Below are positions 7,896 through 16,593 of a DNA stretch of 64,000 nt, piece by piece (within the stretch, counting starts at the first letter, position 1; each line of letters begins with the position of its first letter). The notes under the pieces are model-generated. The model saw only the letters and a list, made by a program, of their open reading frames with translations. It had not been told where the DNA came from and did not search any database. The position numbers were made by a program, and so were the translations under genes. The DNA comes from Sphingorhabdus sp. YGSMI21 (GTDB lineage: Bacteria > Pseudomonadota > Alphaproteobacteria > Sphingomonadales > Sphingomonadaceae). The DNA is taken from assembly GCF_002776575.1 (NCBI RefSeq), contig NZ_CP022548.1, positions 1,503,001-1,567,000 of the forward strand. Reading direction: 5' to 3'.

Positions 7896-9551
7896 ATGGG
7901 TAGGGATGATTATTGCGTGAAACATATATTTGGTCTTGGCTTGTTATCGGTCTGGAGAGAGCTCTCTTCAGCCAGCCGCGATGTCATCATCCTGTCGATA
8001 GTGGCGGTGGGCAGCTGGTTGTTGATCATAGGCAGCGAGGCCGATAGCCGGTTTCATGACTGGGCCGTTCAACGTTCAGCCCACGCCATCGATCACGTCA
8101 TTCTGGCCTTCATTCTATTTTCAATATGTTCGACCATTTTTGCCACGCGACGTTTTGCGGATCAGCGTGCGGCAAATCTTGCGCGCGACGCTGCGGAGCA
8201 GCATCTTCTCGTCAAGGTCTTCGAAGACCCGCTGACCGGGTTGCTCAATCGCATCAAGTTTCAGCGACTGGTCGAGGACAAGCTGGCTGCCAATAGTGAA
8301 ACCCAAGCGCAGAGCGCGGTATTCTATCTCGATCTGGACGGCTTCAAATATGTGAATGATACTTTCGGCCATAGCGTCGGTGATGTCATCCTGCAGAAGG
8401 TCACGCAGCGGCTCCATCTGGCGATGCGGGAAGTCAATCTCGACGGCGCGCGGACCGAAGATGTGCTTGTCTGCCGTATGGGTGGTGATGAGTTCACCAT
8501 ATTCCTGAATAATTTTGAATCCCCCGCACTGCCGCGGAAAATCGCGCAGAGGATTTTGCGGGCGATGGCCGAGCCGTTCGAACTGGGTTCGAAAAGCATC
8601 TCGATCAGTTGCAGCATCGGCGTGGCGATGAGCCCCGAATTCGGCTTCGATTTTACCGAATTGCTGCGGGCCGCGGACGCCGCCATGTATCATGCGAAAA
8701 ATGACGGGAAGAATTGTGTCACCGTTTATTCCAAAGCGCTGGACGACGATGCGCTTCGGCTATCCAATCTGGAACAGGGGCTGCGGACGGCTTTGGCGGA
8801 CGACCAGTTCGAACTTTATTTCCAGCCGGTTTTCGATTCCCGCACGCTCAAAATCTCTTCCGCAGAAGCGCTCATTCGCTGGAACCATCCGACATCCGGG
8901 CTGATAATGCCCGATACATTCATCCCAGTCGCGGAAAAGCTGAACATCATCAATGACATTGGCGAGTGGGTGCTGATCGAGGCGATCAAGCGGATCGCGA
9001 AATGGTCAGGCGAAGGCATACCGATCAAGCTTTCGATCAATGTATCGCCGAACCAGCTGCGCCAGATGGAATTTGCCGCTCTGGTCAAGGCCTCGCTGGC
9101 ATATTGGAAGGCCAAGCCCGAACTGCTGGAGCTCGAAGTCACCGAAAGCGCCTTCATGGAGCAGATGGAAATGGCCGCAGACCGTTTCACCCGGCTTAGC
9201 TCGATTGGCGTGTCGCTGGCCATGGACGATTTCGGTACCGGCTATTCCAATCTCGCAAAATTGACACAGCTGCCCTTCAAGCGATTGAAGCTTGACCGGT
9301 CGCTGCTGACGGGGCTGGTGGAAAGAAACGACAAGCGGACGCTGGTCCATGCGATCGTCGCTCTGGCTTCCGGACTGAACCTCCAGTCGGTGGTGGAAGG
9401 GGTCGAGACCGAAGAGCAGCTTTCCATCCTCCGGGTGATGGGTTGCGACCATGTTCAGGGCTATCTTCTCTCCAAACCCTTAAAAGAAGCGGAGTTTGTC
9501 CGTTTACTGGAACAGCAGGCGTTCGAGCCGATGCAGGCTTCGGGGCGATAA
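7896..9551 (+). CDS. Membrane-bound GGDEF-EAL cyclic-di-GMP enzyme
   Basis: A 551-residue protein with two membrane segments (about 29-47 and 64-83) but no large periplasmic sensor, then a GGDEF domain (about 105-270) and an EAL domain (about 285-540). The diguanylate-cyclase motif RMGGDEF is intact. An RTED sequence upstream lies six rather than five residues before GGDEF, so a canonical inhibitory I-site is doubtful. The EAL domain has the full set of metal and catalytic motifs: EALIRW, NVSPNQL, ELEVTES, DDFGTGYSN, EGVETEEQ and QGY. It could therefore make or break c-di-GMP. Its stop overlaps the start of the receptor gene (TAATG), so it belongs to the signalling operon. A GTG at 7917 is an alternative start. 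Confidence 0.9.
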   Translation: MGRDDYCVKHIFGLGLLSVWRELSSASRDVIILSIVAVGSWLLIIGSEADSRFHDWAVQRSAHAIDHVILAFILFSICSTIFATRRFADQRAANLARDAAEQHLLVKVFEDPLTGLLNRIKFQRLVEDKLAANSETQAQSAVFYLDLDGFKYVNDTFGHSVGDVILQKVTQRLHLAMREVNLDGARTEDVLVCRMGGDEFTIFLNNFESPALPRKIAQRILRAMAEPFELGSKSISISCSIGVAMSPEFGFDFTELLRAADAAMYHAKNDGKNCVTVYSKALDDDALRLSNLEQGLRTALADDQFELYFQPVFDSRTLKISSAEALIRWNHPTSGLIMPDTFIPVAEKLNIINDIGEWVLIEAIKRIAKWSGEGIPIKLSINVSPNQLRQMEFAALVKASLAYWKAKPELLELEVTESAFMEQMEMAADRFTRLSSIGVSLAMDDFGTGYSNLAKLTQLPFKRLKLDRSLLTGLVERNDKRTLVHAIVALASGLNLQSVVEGVETEEQLSILRVMGCDHVQGYLLSKPLKEAEFVRLLEQQAFEPMQASGR

Positions 9552-11650
9552 TGACAATTGCGAGTGTTCCTATCAAGATGAAAAAACTTAGCAGATCGGC
9601 TGTCGGGTCGATCGCGTTTCTCTCTCTGTCCGCAACAGCGGCGCACGCGCAGCTGGACGCGCCGGACGAGGATGATGTCGTCGAGTCCGGCCAGGATGAC
9701 TCCCTGCTCGATATGCAGCTGGAAGAACTGCTGACGCTGGAGGCGACATCGGTTGCCAAAAAGCGCCAGAAAGTAAGCGAGTCTGCGGCGGCTGTTTTCA
9801 TCATCACCCAGGAAGATATCCGCCGTTCGACTGCGAGTTCCATCCCTGATCTGCTCCGTATGGTTCCCGGTTTAGAGGTCGCGACATTGCAAAATTCGGT
9901 GATCGCGGTCACCGCTCGCGGGTTCAGCGGACGGTTCGGCAATTCGGTTCTCGTTATGGTCGATGGTCGGACCATCTATACCAACAACCTGTCCGGTGTC
10001 CGCTGGGATCAGCTGATGCTGCCGCTCGATGAAATCGAACGGATCGAGGTTGTTCGTGGACCGGGTGCTGCCCTTTGGGGTAGCAATGCGGTCAATGGTG
10101 TCATCAATATCATTTCCAAACATGGCAGCGATTTGCAGGGCGGCACAGCGGATGTCCGCATCGGGCTGACAAAACAGCAGGCCAATGGCTCCTACGGAGG
10201 CCGTTTTGACGAGAATATCAGCTATCGCATTTATGCCAACGCGACCTTTACCGATGGTTTGCGCGACGGCAATGGCGACAAGCTGGCGGGCCGATATCAT
10301 GGCAGGGCGATCGGCGGGCGGATGGATTACGAGCCCAGTGGAGCGGACGCTTTCACCCTGGCTGCGGAATATTCGAAAGGTGATTTTGACATACCGGCGC
10401 TGGTTGTCAGGCAGGACCTCCTGAACCCGGGTTATGATCCCGATCTTCTCGACGGCCGTTTTTCGGCATTTCATGTCCTCGGCCGGTGGACGCATGAAGT
10501 TAGCGAGGATCTGGACTGGTCGTTTCAGGCCTATTATGACCGTTCGACGCGGTTCGAATATGATGCGGATATCCAGCAGGACATGGTTGATCTCGATTTC
10601 GGCCTGCGCTGGAAAGCCAGCGACACACATGAAATCAATGTCGGACTGGCCGCCCGCTCGTCGGTCGATACGCTGGTCGCGGACGGGAGTTTCAAGCTGA
10701 GCAACGAACGGCGCAGCGACCAGTGGCTGAGCGGCTATATCCAGGACGATATCACGCTGATTCCGGACAGTTTGCGCCTGACCGCCGGGTCGAAGATCGA
10801 ATTCAACAGCTTCAGCGGTACCGAACTGCAGCCGAGCGCCCGGCTATTCTATCGTCCGGCAGAAAATTTTGCCGTCTGGGCGGGCGTATCGCGAGCCGCG
10901 CGAACACCATCCGGTTTCGAACGGGATGCGGAGCTGCGGCTGACCGTTGGACTGCCTGATACGCCCGGCAATCCGTTTTCCATACCGATCTATCCGGTTC
11001 TCTTCGGCGATCCCGATCTGAAGTCGGAACGCTCGACCTCCTATGAGGCCGGTTTCCGGGCCCAGATTGCCGATGGCTGGTCGCTGGATGTCGCCGCCTA
11101 CAGAAATATCTATTCCCGGATCGTATCTTTGGGCCAAACCGGTCAGAACCTGATTTTTCAGGAGCCGCTTACCGCCCCCGTTGGTATCGAATTGCCCGTG
11201 GCTTTCAACAACAACGGGCTGGCCAAGACCTGGGGTGCCGAGATTGCCTTGTCTGGCAGAATTGCGCTCTGGTGGAATATCGACGTCGCATATTCACATC
11301 TGGATATGAAAACCGGACAGGTTGACGGTCTTACGTCTCCCGGGACGACCATTGTCGACCCGAATCTGTCGCCGGAAAATCAGCTGAGCATTCGCAACGC
11401 TATCGACTTCGGTGACAAATTTTCCTTCGACAGCCAGTTCCGGCATGTGGGAGCCCTGGAAGGGTCGGTGCCCAGCTACAACAGCGCCGATATCCGCCTG
11501 ACATACCGGCCGATCGAAACGGTCGAACTGTCGCTCATCGGTGAAAATCTGTTGCAAAAACGCCGACTGGAATATTTCCAGGAAGTTTTTCCCGCACCCG
11601 CCGAATATGTTTCGAGAACCGCCTCGATTCAAGCCCGCGTTCGATTTTAG
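9551..11650 (+). CDS. TonB-dependent receptor of the signalling operon
   Basis: A 699-residue outer-membrane receptor. A signal peptide runs to about residue 36 (cleavage near AAHA-Q), with a second possible ATG at 9578 (MKKLSRS). An acidic linker (DAPDEDDVVESGQDD) and a plug domain (about 65-180, with VMVDGRTIYTN and ERIEVVRGPGAALWGSNAVNGVINII) come before the barrel, which ends in a terminal Phe (ARVRF). There is no STN domain, so it does not signal through a FecR partner. It is followed 12 bp later by a YfiR-family gene, an association found in several proteobacteria. Its ligand is unknown, and the operon suggests that its substrate or activity feeds into envelope sensing. Confidence 0.88.
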   Translation: MTIASVPIKMKKLSRSAVGSIAFLSLSATAAHAQLDAPDEDDVVESGQDDSLLDMQLEELLTLEATSVAKKRQKVSESAAAVFIITQEDIRRSTASSIPDLLRMVPGLEVATLQNSVIAVTARGFSGRFGNSVLVMVDGRTIYTNNLSGVRWDQLMLPLDEIERIEVVRGPGAALWGSNAVNGVINIISKHGSDLQGGTADVRIGLTKQQANGSYGGRFDENISYRIYANATFTDGLRDGNGDKLAGRYHGRAIGGRMDYEPSGADAFTLAAEYSKGDFDIPALVVRQDLLNPGYDPDLLDGRFSAFHVLGRWTHEVSEDLDWSFQAYYDRSTRFEYDADIQQDMVDLDFGLRWKASDTHEINVGLAARSSVDTLVADGSFKLSNERRSDQWLSGYIQDDITLIPDSLRLTAGSKIEFNSFSGTELQPSARLFYRPAENFAVWAGVSRAARTPSGFERDAELRLTVGLPDTPGNPFSIPIYPVLFGDPDLKSERSTSYEAGFRAQIADGWSLDVAAYRNIYSRIVSLGQTGQNLIFQEPLTAPVGIELPVAFNNNGLAKTWGAEIALSGRIALWWNIDVAYSHLDMKTGQVDGLTSPGTTIVDPNLSPENQLSIRNAIDFGDKFSFDSQFRHVGALEGSVPSYNSADIRLTYRPIETVELSLIGENLLQKRRLEYFQEVFPAPAEYVSRTASIQARVRF

Positions 11651-11662
11651 GGAAGCGGGGGA

Positions 11663-12190
11663 ATGAATCTGTTGCACTGGTTTTTGAAAATGGGGATGGC
11701 TACAGCGGTGTTGGCCGTGTTGTTGGCGCAACCGCTGCACGCCCAGTCGAGCCGTTCCAATGGCCTGAAGGCGGCGATTATATATAATGTGCTCCGTTTT
11801 GTCAGTTTTCCCGAGGGCAGCAACAGCGGTTCGCTAAATCTCTGCGTCGCCCGCCGTATGAGCGCGACAAGAGAAGTGGCGGCCCTGAATAGAAAACTGG
11901 TTGGCAAGCGGCCTATCGAGGTCCGCTATATTGATCCGGGTGTGTCGGACCTGTCGGGCTGCCACGTGGCCTATGTCGGATCCAGCACGCCGGCACAAAT
12001 CGGCCGCATCAGACAGCGCGGCCTGTTGCTGATCGGCGACGATCATGATTTTATCCGCGCCGGCGGTGCCATCGGCCTGGTGAAATTCGGAAACCAGATC
12101 CGTTTTGAGGTGAATGCCGGTTCGGCCCGCCAGTCCGGCATAGCGATCAGCTCGAAATTGCTTCGGCTGGCTTCGAGGGTGAAGCAATGA
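11663..12190 (+). CDS. YfiR-family periplasmic protein (DUF4154)
   Basis: A 175-residue protein with a signal peptide (about 1-27, ending LHAQ) and a DUF4154 domain: KAAIIYNVLRFVSFPEG near the start, LNLCVARR, a GCHVAYVGSS element, LLLIGDDHDFI, then GAIGLVKFGNQIRFEVN and ISSKLLRLA. In Pseudomonas, YfiR sits in the periplasm and represses the diguanylate cyclase YfiN through YfiN's CHASE8 domain. Here the next gene, overlapping by 4 bases, has a YfiN-like N-terminal region but kinase output. I infer that this protein regulates that kinase. A strong GGGGGA ribosome site precedes the start. Confidence 0.85.
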   Translation: MNLLHWFLKMGMATAVLAVLLAQPLHAQSSRSNGLKAAIIYNVLRFVSFPEGSNSGSLNLCVARRMSATREVAALNRKLVGKRPIEVRYIDPGVSDLSGCHVAYVGSSTPAQIGRIRQRGLLLIGDDHDFIRAGGAIGLVKFGNQIRFEVNAGSARQSGIAISSKLLRLASRVKQ

Positions 12191-14523
12191 TGAAAATGTT
12201 CCATCTCTCCGCGCTCAAGCATATGCCATTCCGGTCGAAGCTGACCCTGTTTACCCTGGCAACCGCAGCCTTTGCACTGCTGATGTCGTCGGTCGGCTTG
12301 CTTGGCCTGCAATATTATTACAATCAGATCGCCGCCCAGCAGCGATATAATCAGGTTGCCGAAGTGCTTGCGGCAAATCTGAGCGCCGCGATCCTGTTCG
12401 ATGACAAGATTGCTGCGAACGAGAGCCTGAGTTCCGTTCGCGGCATCAATGACCTGCTGTGGGTCGGTGCCTATGATGCGTCCGGCCGCAAAGTCGCATC
12501 CTTTGCCAACGAGGAGTCCATCGTTTCCGCTGGCGCAGACCGGTCGCGGGAAAGCGACATGGGGGATACGCAGATCATTGCCCCCGTGATGGCAAATGGC
12601 GAAAGGGTCGGCGAATTACGCGTTGCGGCTCATCGCAAGACCCTGGGGACCATTGTTGCCGATAGTGCGCCGAGTACGATCATCATGTTCATCATCTGCA
12701 TCACGCTGGCATTTTTCGTGGCGCGCTTTCTGGGGAAAATGGTGTTTCGCCCGCTCGCCAGCATGTCCCAGTCGATGGAACGCATTGGCCGGTCTGGCAA
12801 TTTCTCGCTCCGTCTGGCCAGCGATGCGGATCCGGACTTCAACGTCATTGTCCGCAGCTTCAACAGGATGCTTGGCGAGATCGAAAAGCGGAACGGAGAA
12901 TTGTCGCAATCTGCCGAACGGCTGGAAAAGGCAAGGGACGAGGCGGAACATGCCAATCTGGCGAAATCGCAGTTTCTGGCCAATATGAGCCATGAATTGC
13001 GGACGCCGCTAAACGCCATCATCGGTTACACCGAAGTGCTGCAGGAAGAATTGCACGCCGCGGGCATGGACAGTTCCATCGACGATATCAAATGGATCTA
13101 CAGCTCTGCCCAGCAGCTTCTGGGCCTGATCAACGGCATTCTCGACCTGTCTAAGATCGAAGCCGGCGGCATGGAAATCGAATATCATGATTTCGACCTT
13201 GCCACGCTGATGGACGAAGTGGTTGCCATGCTTGAGCCGATTGCCTCAGCCAAGGGCAACAAGCTGATGATGCAGATGGACGATACGATTCAGATGCTAC
13301 GATCCGACTCCACCAAATTGCGCCAATGCCTGCTGAATCTTGGCAGCAATGCCTGCAAGTTCACCGAAAATGGGCATATTGTCATCGTCGTGCGGAAAAA
13401 GGAGGATGACATCATGTTCTCCATTTCCGACACGGGTATCGGCATGTCGCAGGAACAGATGGATCGGTTGTTCAAGCCTTTCTCGCAGGCCGATTCTACC
13501 ACCACGCGGTTGTTCGGCGGCACTGGTCTCGGCTTGTCGATCACCGGTCATTTCGCCGAAATGCTGGGCGGCAGCGTCAAAGTGGAAAGTTCGCTGGGCA
13601 CCGGTTCGACATTCAGCCTGCGGGTCAAGGCAAATGCCCTGCCCGACGCGCCGGGGCAGGATTCCGGCGGATCAGAGGTTATGGACATGCTCGACGCGCA
13701 GGAACGCTTCCGGTCAAGTTCCCTGCCACTGGCGCTGGTCATCGAAGACGAGCCGAGCGCACAGCGGCTTTTGTCGCGGCTGGTCGAGCAGGCGGGTTAT
13801 AATGTGATGACTGCTGCGAACGGCGAAGAGGGGTTGGAGAAAGCGGACATCTATCGGCCGGATCTGATATTTCTGGATATCGACCTTCCGAAGGTAGACG
13901 GCTGGCAGGTACTGGATGCGCTGGAAGCCGACAGCAGCTTGAGTTCCATTCCGACCATTGTGGTGAGTGTCGATGACAACCGTCGCCGAGCGCTGGAAAA
14001 AGGTGCCTGCGATCATTTCGTCAAACCGGTAAACCGGGTCGATTTTTCGGATATCCTGTCGCTTTATTCGCTGCGCCAGAAGGGCAAGGTCCTCATCGTC
14101 GATGACGACGAGGGCACCGTCCATCTATACCAGCGCGCGATTGCGCAGATGGGCTACAGCACGCGCGCCGTTCAGAGCGGAGCTAAGGCAATGGCCATAT
14201 TGGCGGATGAAAAAATCGATTTTGTTGTCACCGATCTGAAGATGCCGGATGTGAGCGGTTTCGAGCTTCTGGATCATATATCGCAAATGGACAGCGAGGT
14301 CCGGCCACCCGTATTCGTCGTCACGGGCAAGCTTCTGAACGACTCTGAACGGGCAAAGCTCGAAGGAAAAGTCGCCAGAATCCTGCCCAAAAATGGCATC
14401 AGCCCGAGAAAACTGGTCGCCAGCATCGGCGCTTTTGGCGATCATGACGATCCGGAAAAGAACGGCCGGAACAGGGACGAATCTCCCTCGATATTGACCA
14501 CAGGAACTGGAAGCAGGCCTTGA
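12187..14523 (+). CDS. Hybrid histidine kinase with CHASE8-like sensor, HAMP and two receiver domains
   Basis: A 778-residue protein. A membrane segment at about 20-40 is followed by a periplasmic domain of about 120 residues (AEVLAANLSAAILFDDKIAA, then GVGAYDASGR-type CHASE8 features), a second membrane segment (about 160-182) and HAMP. The HisKA box is FLANMSHELRTPLNAIIGY (His near residue 271), followed by an ATPase domain with NLGSNACKFTENG, DTGIGM and FGGTGLGLSI. Two receiver domains close it. The first has LVIEDE and a phosphate-accepting Asp in LIFLDIDLPK. The second has LIVDDD and an Asp in FVVTDLKMPD. The gene overlaps the YfiR gene and the following response regulator, so all three are co-translated. 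Confidence 0.9.
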   Translation: MMKMFHLSALKHMPFRSKLTLFTLATAAFALLMSSVGLLGLQYYYNQIAAQQRYNQVAEVLAANLSAAILFDDKIAANESLSSVRGINDLLWVGAYDASGRKVASFANEESIVSAGADRSRESDMGDTQIIAPVMANGERVGELRVAAHRKTLGTIVADSAPSTIIMFIICITLAFFVARFLGKMVFRPLASMSQSMERIGRSGNFSLRLASDADPDFNVIVRSFNRMLGEIEKRNGELSQSAERLEKARDEAEHANLAKSQFLANMSHELRTPLNAIIGYTEVLQEELHAAGMDSSIDDIKWIYSSAQQLLGLINGILDLSKIEAGGMEIEYHDFDLATLMDEVVAMLEPIASAKGNKLMMQMDDTIQMLRSDSTKLRQCLLNLGSNACKFTENGHIVIVVRKKEDDIMFSISDTGIGMSQEQMDRLFKPFSQADSTTTRLFGGTGLGLSITGHFAEMLGGSVKVESSLGTGSTFSLRVKANALPDAPGQDSGGSEVMDMLDAQERFRSSSLPLALVIEDEPSAQRLLSRLVEQAGYNVMTAANGEEGLEKADIYRPDLIFLDIDLPKVDGWQVLDALEADSSLSSIPTIVVSVDDNRRRALEKGACDHFVKPVNRVDFSDILSLYSLRQKGKVLIVDDDEGTVHLYQRAIAQMGYSTRAVQSGAKAMAILADEKIDFVVTDLKMPDVSGFELLDHISQMDSEVRPPVFVVTGKLLNDSERAKLEGKVARILPKNGISPRKLVASIGAFGDHDDPEKNGRNRDESPSILTTGTGSRP

Positions 14524-15251
14524 TGATGCAGAACAACCATCCGATCGAACCCGCTGTCGTGAAAATTCTTGTCGTCGATGACGTGGAGGCGAACCGTGCC
14601 CTTTTGTGTCGCCGGCTGGGCAAGGCAGGTTTTGTGGCCGCGGCCGTTGACAGCGGTATGGCGGCGCTCCAGTCAATCGAGGAATCCCTCCCCGATATCG
14701 TCCTGCTCGACTATATGATGCCGACGATGAACGGGGTCGAGGTCCTGAAACAGTTGCGGGACCGCGATGCGACCAAGTCGCTGCCGGTGATCATGGTCAC
14801 CGCCCGCACGGAAGGCGAGGCAGTGGTCGAGGCCCTGTCCGCAGGTGCCGACGATTATGTAACCAAGCCGATCGATTTTGAAGTGCTCTGCGCGCGCATG
14901 GCATCGCAACTGAGCAAAAAACAGGACGCGGTGGAAATCCGGCGCACAAACAATGTTCTGGACGAGCGCGTCATCATTCGCAGCATGGCGCTGGCCGACA
15001 TCCAGAACGAGTTGCAGGACGAGATTGCCCGGCGGCGCAAGCTGGAAGAGAAGCTGGCCGCTCTGACCGAGGGCGGATTGCACGTGGCGGACAAGAATGG
15101 TTCTGCCGATCTGGCTGGGGATCTCACCGAAATCGATGGTCTGGTTGCAAGCATCTTCCAGGTTGCTTCCGAAGGCGGCCAGGTCAATCTGGCAATGCTG
15201 CTGAATCTGAAGGAAAAAGTCGCCGGGGCGCGCCGGAAGGCCGGCGCCTAG
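14523..15251 (+). CDS. Response regulator with receiver domain and coiled-coil C-terminal region
   Basis: A 242-residue protein. The receiver domain (about 12-130) has LVVDDVEANRALL, the acceptor Asp in IVLLDYMMP, the MVTAR switch Thr and Lys in YVTKPIDF. The remaining 110 residues show no DNA-binding or enzymatic domain. They are rich in charged helix (ELQDEIARRRKLEEKLAAL) and end in a basic tail. The ATG at 14523 overlaps the kinase stop (TGATG). It is the likely end point of the hybrid kinase phosphorelay. The output may be by protein contact, possibly with the GGDEF-EAL protein of the same operon; that partner is my guess. Confidence 0.85.
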   Translation: MMQNNHPIEPAVVKILVVDDVEANRALLCRRLGKAGFVAAAVDSGMAALQSIEESLPDIVLLDYMMPTMNGVEVLKQLRDRDATKSLPVIMVTARTEGEAVVEALSAGADDYVTKPIDFEVLCARMASQLSKKQDAVEIRRTNNVLDERVIIRSMALADIQNELQDEIARRRKLEEKLAALTEGGLHVADKNGSADLAGDLTEIDGLVASIFQVASEGGQVNLAMLLNLKEKVAGARRKAGA

Positions 15252-15639
15252 CCAAATTCACGGCTTTTCGCGCCGGACCGGAATTGGCAATTGTGAAACC
15301 GGCCGGGTGGCGATCTGTTTATCCGGTGATCGGACAATGTCGCCTTAACCTGCTGTATCCGGCGGATTTCCGATGCAGGTTCAATCTCAGCGCAGCTTGC
15401 AGGGATATCGTCATTTTCAAACAACAACACGATTCTGGGACATGTATCGCAAGATGGCTGCACTACACCTATGCTTGGCTCTTCAAAACGGGCCGGCTGG
15501 GCTTGTCATTGTGCATGTCGGCGCATCGCCGATTGACCTGCTTCGCAGGCGAGGCAATGGCCTGGCATAACCAGCCTGCCGTGCGCCACCTTTTTGCTCT
15601 GCATGACAATGTGCTGCAGCCAACCCCGGGAACGACAAA
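15252..15639. other. Long intergenic region with an IclR-type operator
   Basis: These 388 bases separate the signalling operon from the first gene of the catabolic region. They contain one near-perfect copy of the 17-bp palindrome (15320-15336) and a partial half-site TATCCGGCGGATT starting at 15356. No small gene with a believable start and ribosome site was seen. The distance from the operator to the next start (about 300 bp) implies a long untranslated leader or an unseen second promoter. Confidence 0.5.
15320..15336. promoter_or_regulatory. IclR-type operator, copy 1 (upstream of the AllA-like/methyltransferase/MFS genes)
   Basis: TATCCG-GTGAT-CGGACA is a 6-5-6 inverted repeat matching the recurrent motif TRTCCG-N5-CGGAYA at every arm position. 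It is the leftmost copy and marks the left edge of the proposed regulon. Confidence 0.65.
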
Positions 15640-16218
15640 ATGACCGACCAGAAAATCATTCATTTGCCGCTGATCGAGGCCAGCGCCGAGGCATTGGCAC
15701 CATTCGGCCAGATTATCGGCAGCGACAGCGGAGTGAAGCCGGTGGCCGTTGATTTCTACAAGGGCGCGGTGGCCATGTCCTATCCGGTGAAATTCCAATG
15801 CGAACATCCGGTCGAGGTGTCGCTGGCCAATCTCGGTTTCCGCCCCGGCGAAGTCCGTTATATGGAGCGGCATTTCCAGCATACACAGGCGTTCATCCCG
15901 CTCGGCGGAAGACCGTTCGTTGCGGTCATGGCTCCTCCGAATGATAGCGACCTGCCGGACCTATCCTCGGTAAAGGCCTTCCTGTTCGACGGATCAGCCG
16001 GCTTCCAACTCAATCTCGGAACCTGGCACGAATTCCCCTTTGCGCTGCAGCCTGACACGGAAATGATCGTTCTGCTTTCCAGTCAAACCGGCTATGATCT
16101 GAAAGCCAAAGACGCGGTGACCGAAGAAGCATTCGGTCCCGATCTGGACAAGAAGGATATCGCCGCGCGCACGGGTACATTGTTCCAATTCGAGTGTAAG
16201 GAGTTTAGAAATGGTTGA
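15640..16218 (+). CDS. AllA-family (ureidoglycolate lyase-like) protein
   Basis: A 192-residue protein of the ureidoglycolate-lyase cupin family. The signature RHFQHTQAFIPLGGRPFVAVMAPP carries the His residues that usually surround the active site, and GTWHEFPFAL supplies another His. In classical allantoin breakdown AllA splits ureidoglycolate into glyoxylate and urea. Here there is no allantoicase or urea gene next to it. It is the first gene before a small unknown protein and a methyltransferase, and overlaps the former by 8 bases. The real substrate may therefore differ, with the fold call firmer than the reaction. Confidence 0.75.
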   Translation: MTDQKIIHLPLIEASAEALAPFGQIIGSDSGVKPVAVDFYKGAVAMSYPVKFQCEHPVEVSLANLGFRPGEVRYMERHFQHTQAFIPLGGRPFVAVMAPPNDSDLPDLSSVKAFLFDGSAGFQLNLGTWHEFPFALQPDTEMIVLLSSQTGYDLKAKDAVTEEAFGPDLDKKDIAARTGTLFQFECKEFRNG

Positions 16219-16567
16219 GCGCAAGAATCAGGATCGAACGAGCCGATCCAAGGGCAGCCAGCCGATTGTTTTCGAAGATGAAAGACAGGATGCGCTGGCG
16301 GGCATGGTGCTGTCGCTTCTCGGCGAAGTAATGGTCCTGAAGGACCGGCTTGACGCGAACGAGCGGATGCTGGAATCTGCCGGTTTGCACGGCCCCGAGG
16401 ACGTCGACCGTTTTTCGCCCGATTCTGCCGTGAACCAGCACCGCGGCGCATATCGGCAAGCCATATATGACCGTGTGCTCGGCAGCGCGCTGGAACGGCT
16501 GCTCCCCGAATCCCTGGTGGAGCAAACCGCATATGACGGCGTCGTAAGCGAAGTGGCATCCGACTGA
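16211..16567 (+). CDS. Small methyltransferase-associated protein, copy 1 (unknown function)
   Basis: A 118-residue soluble protein without signal peptide or known domain. The central segment LLGEVMVLKDRLDANERMLESAGL aligns with LAGDLCVVRDRLDSAERVAKANGL in the 43505-43876 product, including the spacing of the charged residues. Both genes are adjacent to related methyltransferases (16594-17784 and 43873-45102). A GTAAGGAG ribosome site supports the start at 16211. The helical heptad-like pattern suggests a small helical partner protein, perhaps a subunit of the methyltransferase. That is inference from context only. Confidence 0.7.
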   Translation: MVERKNQDRTSRSKGSQPIVFEDERQDALAGMVLSLLGEVMVLKDRLDANERMLESAGLHGPEDVDRFSPDSAVNQHRGAYRQAIYDRVLGSALERLLPESLVEQTAYDGVVSEVASD

Positions 16568-16593
16568 ATAATATTGGCGAAAGGACCCAAATC

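Noticed and set aside
15284..15643. A 119-codon plus-strand open frame in the gap before the AllA-like gene
   Set aside because: No ribosome site and no protein family likeness. It runs across an operator and overlaps the supported start at 15640.
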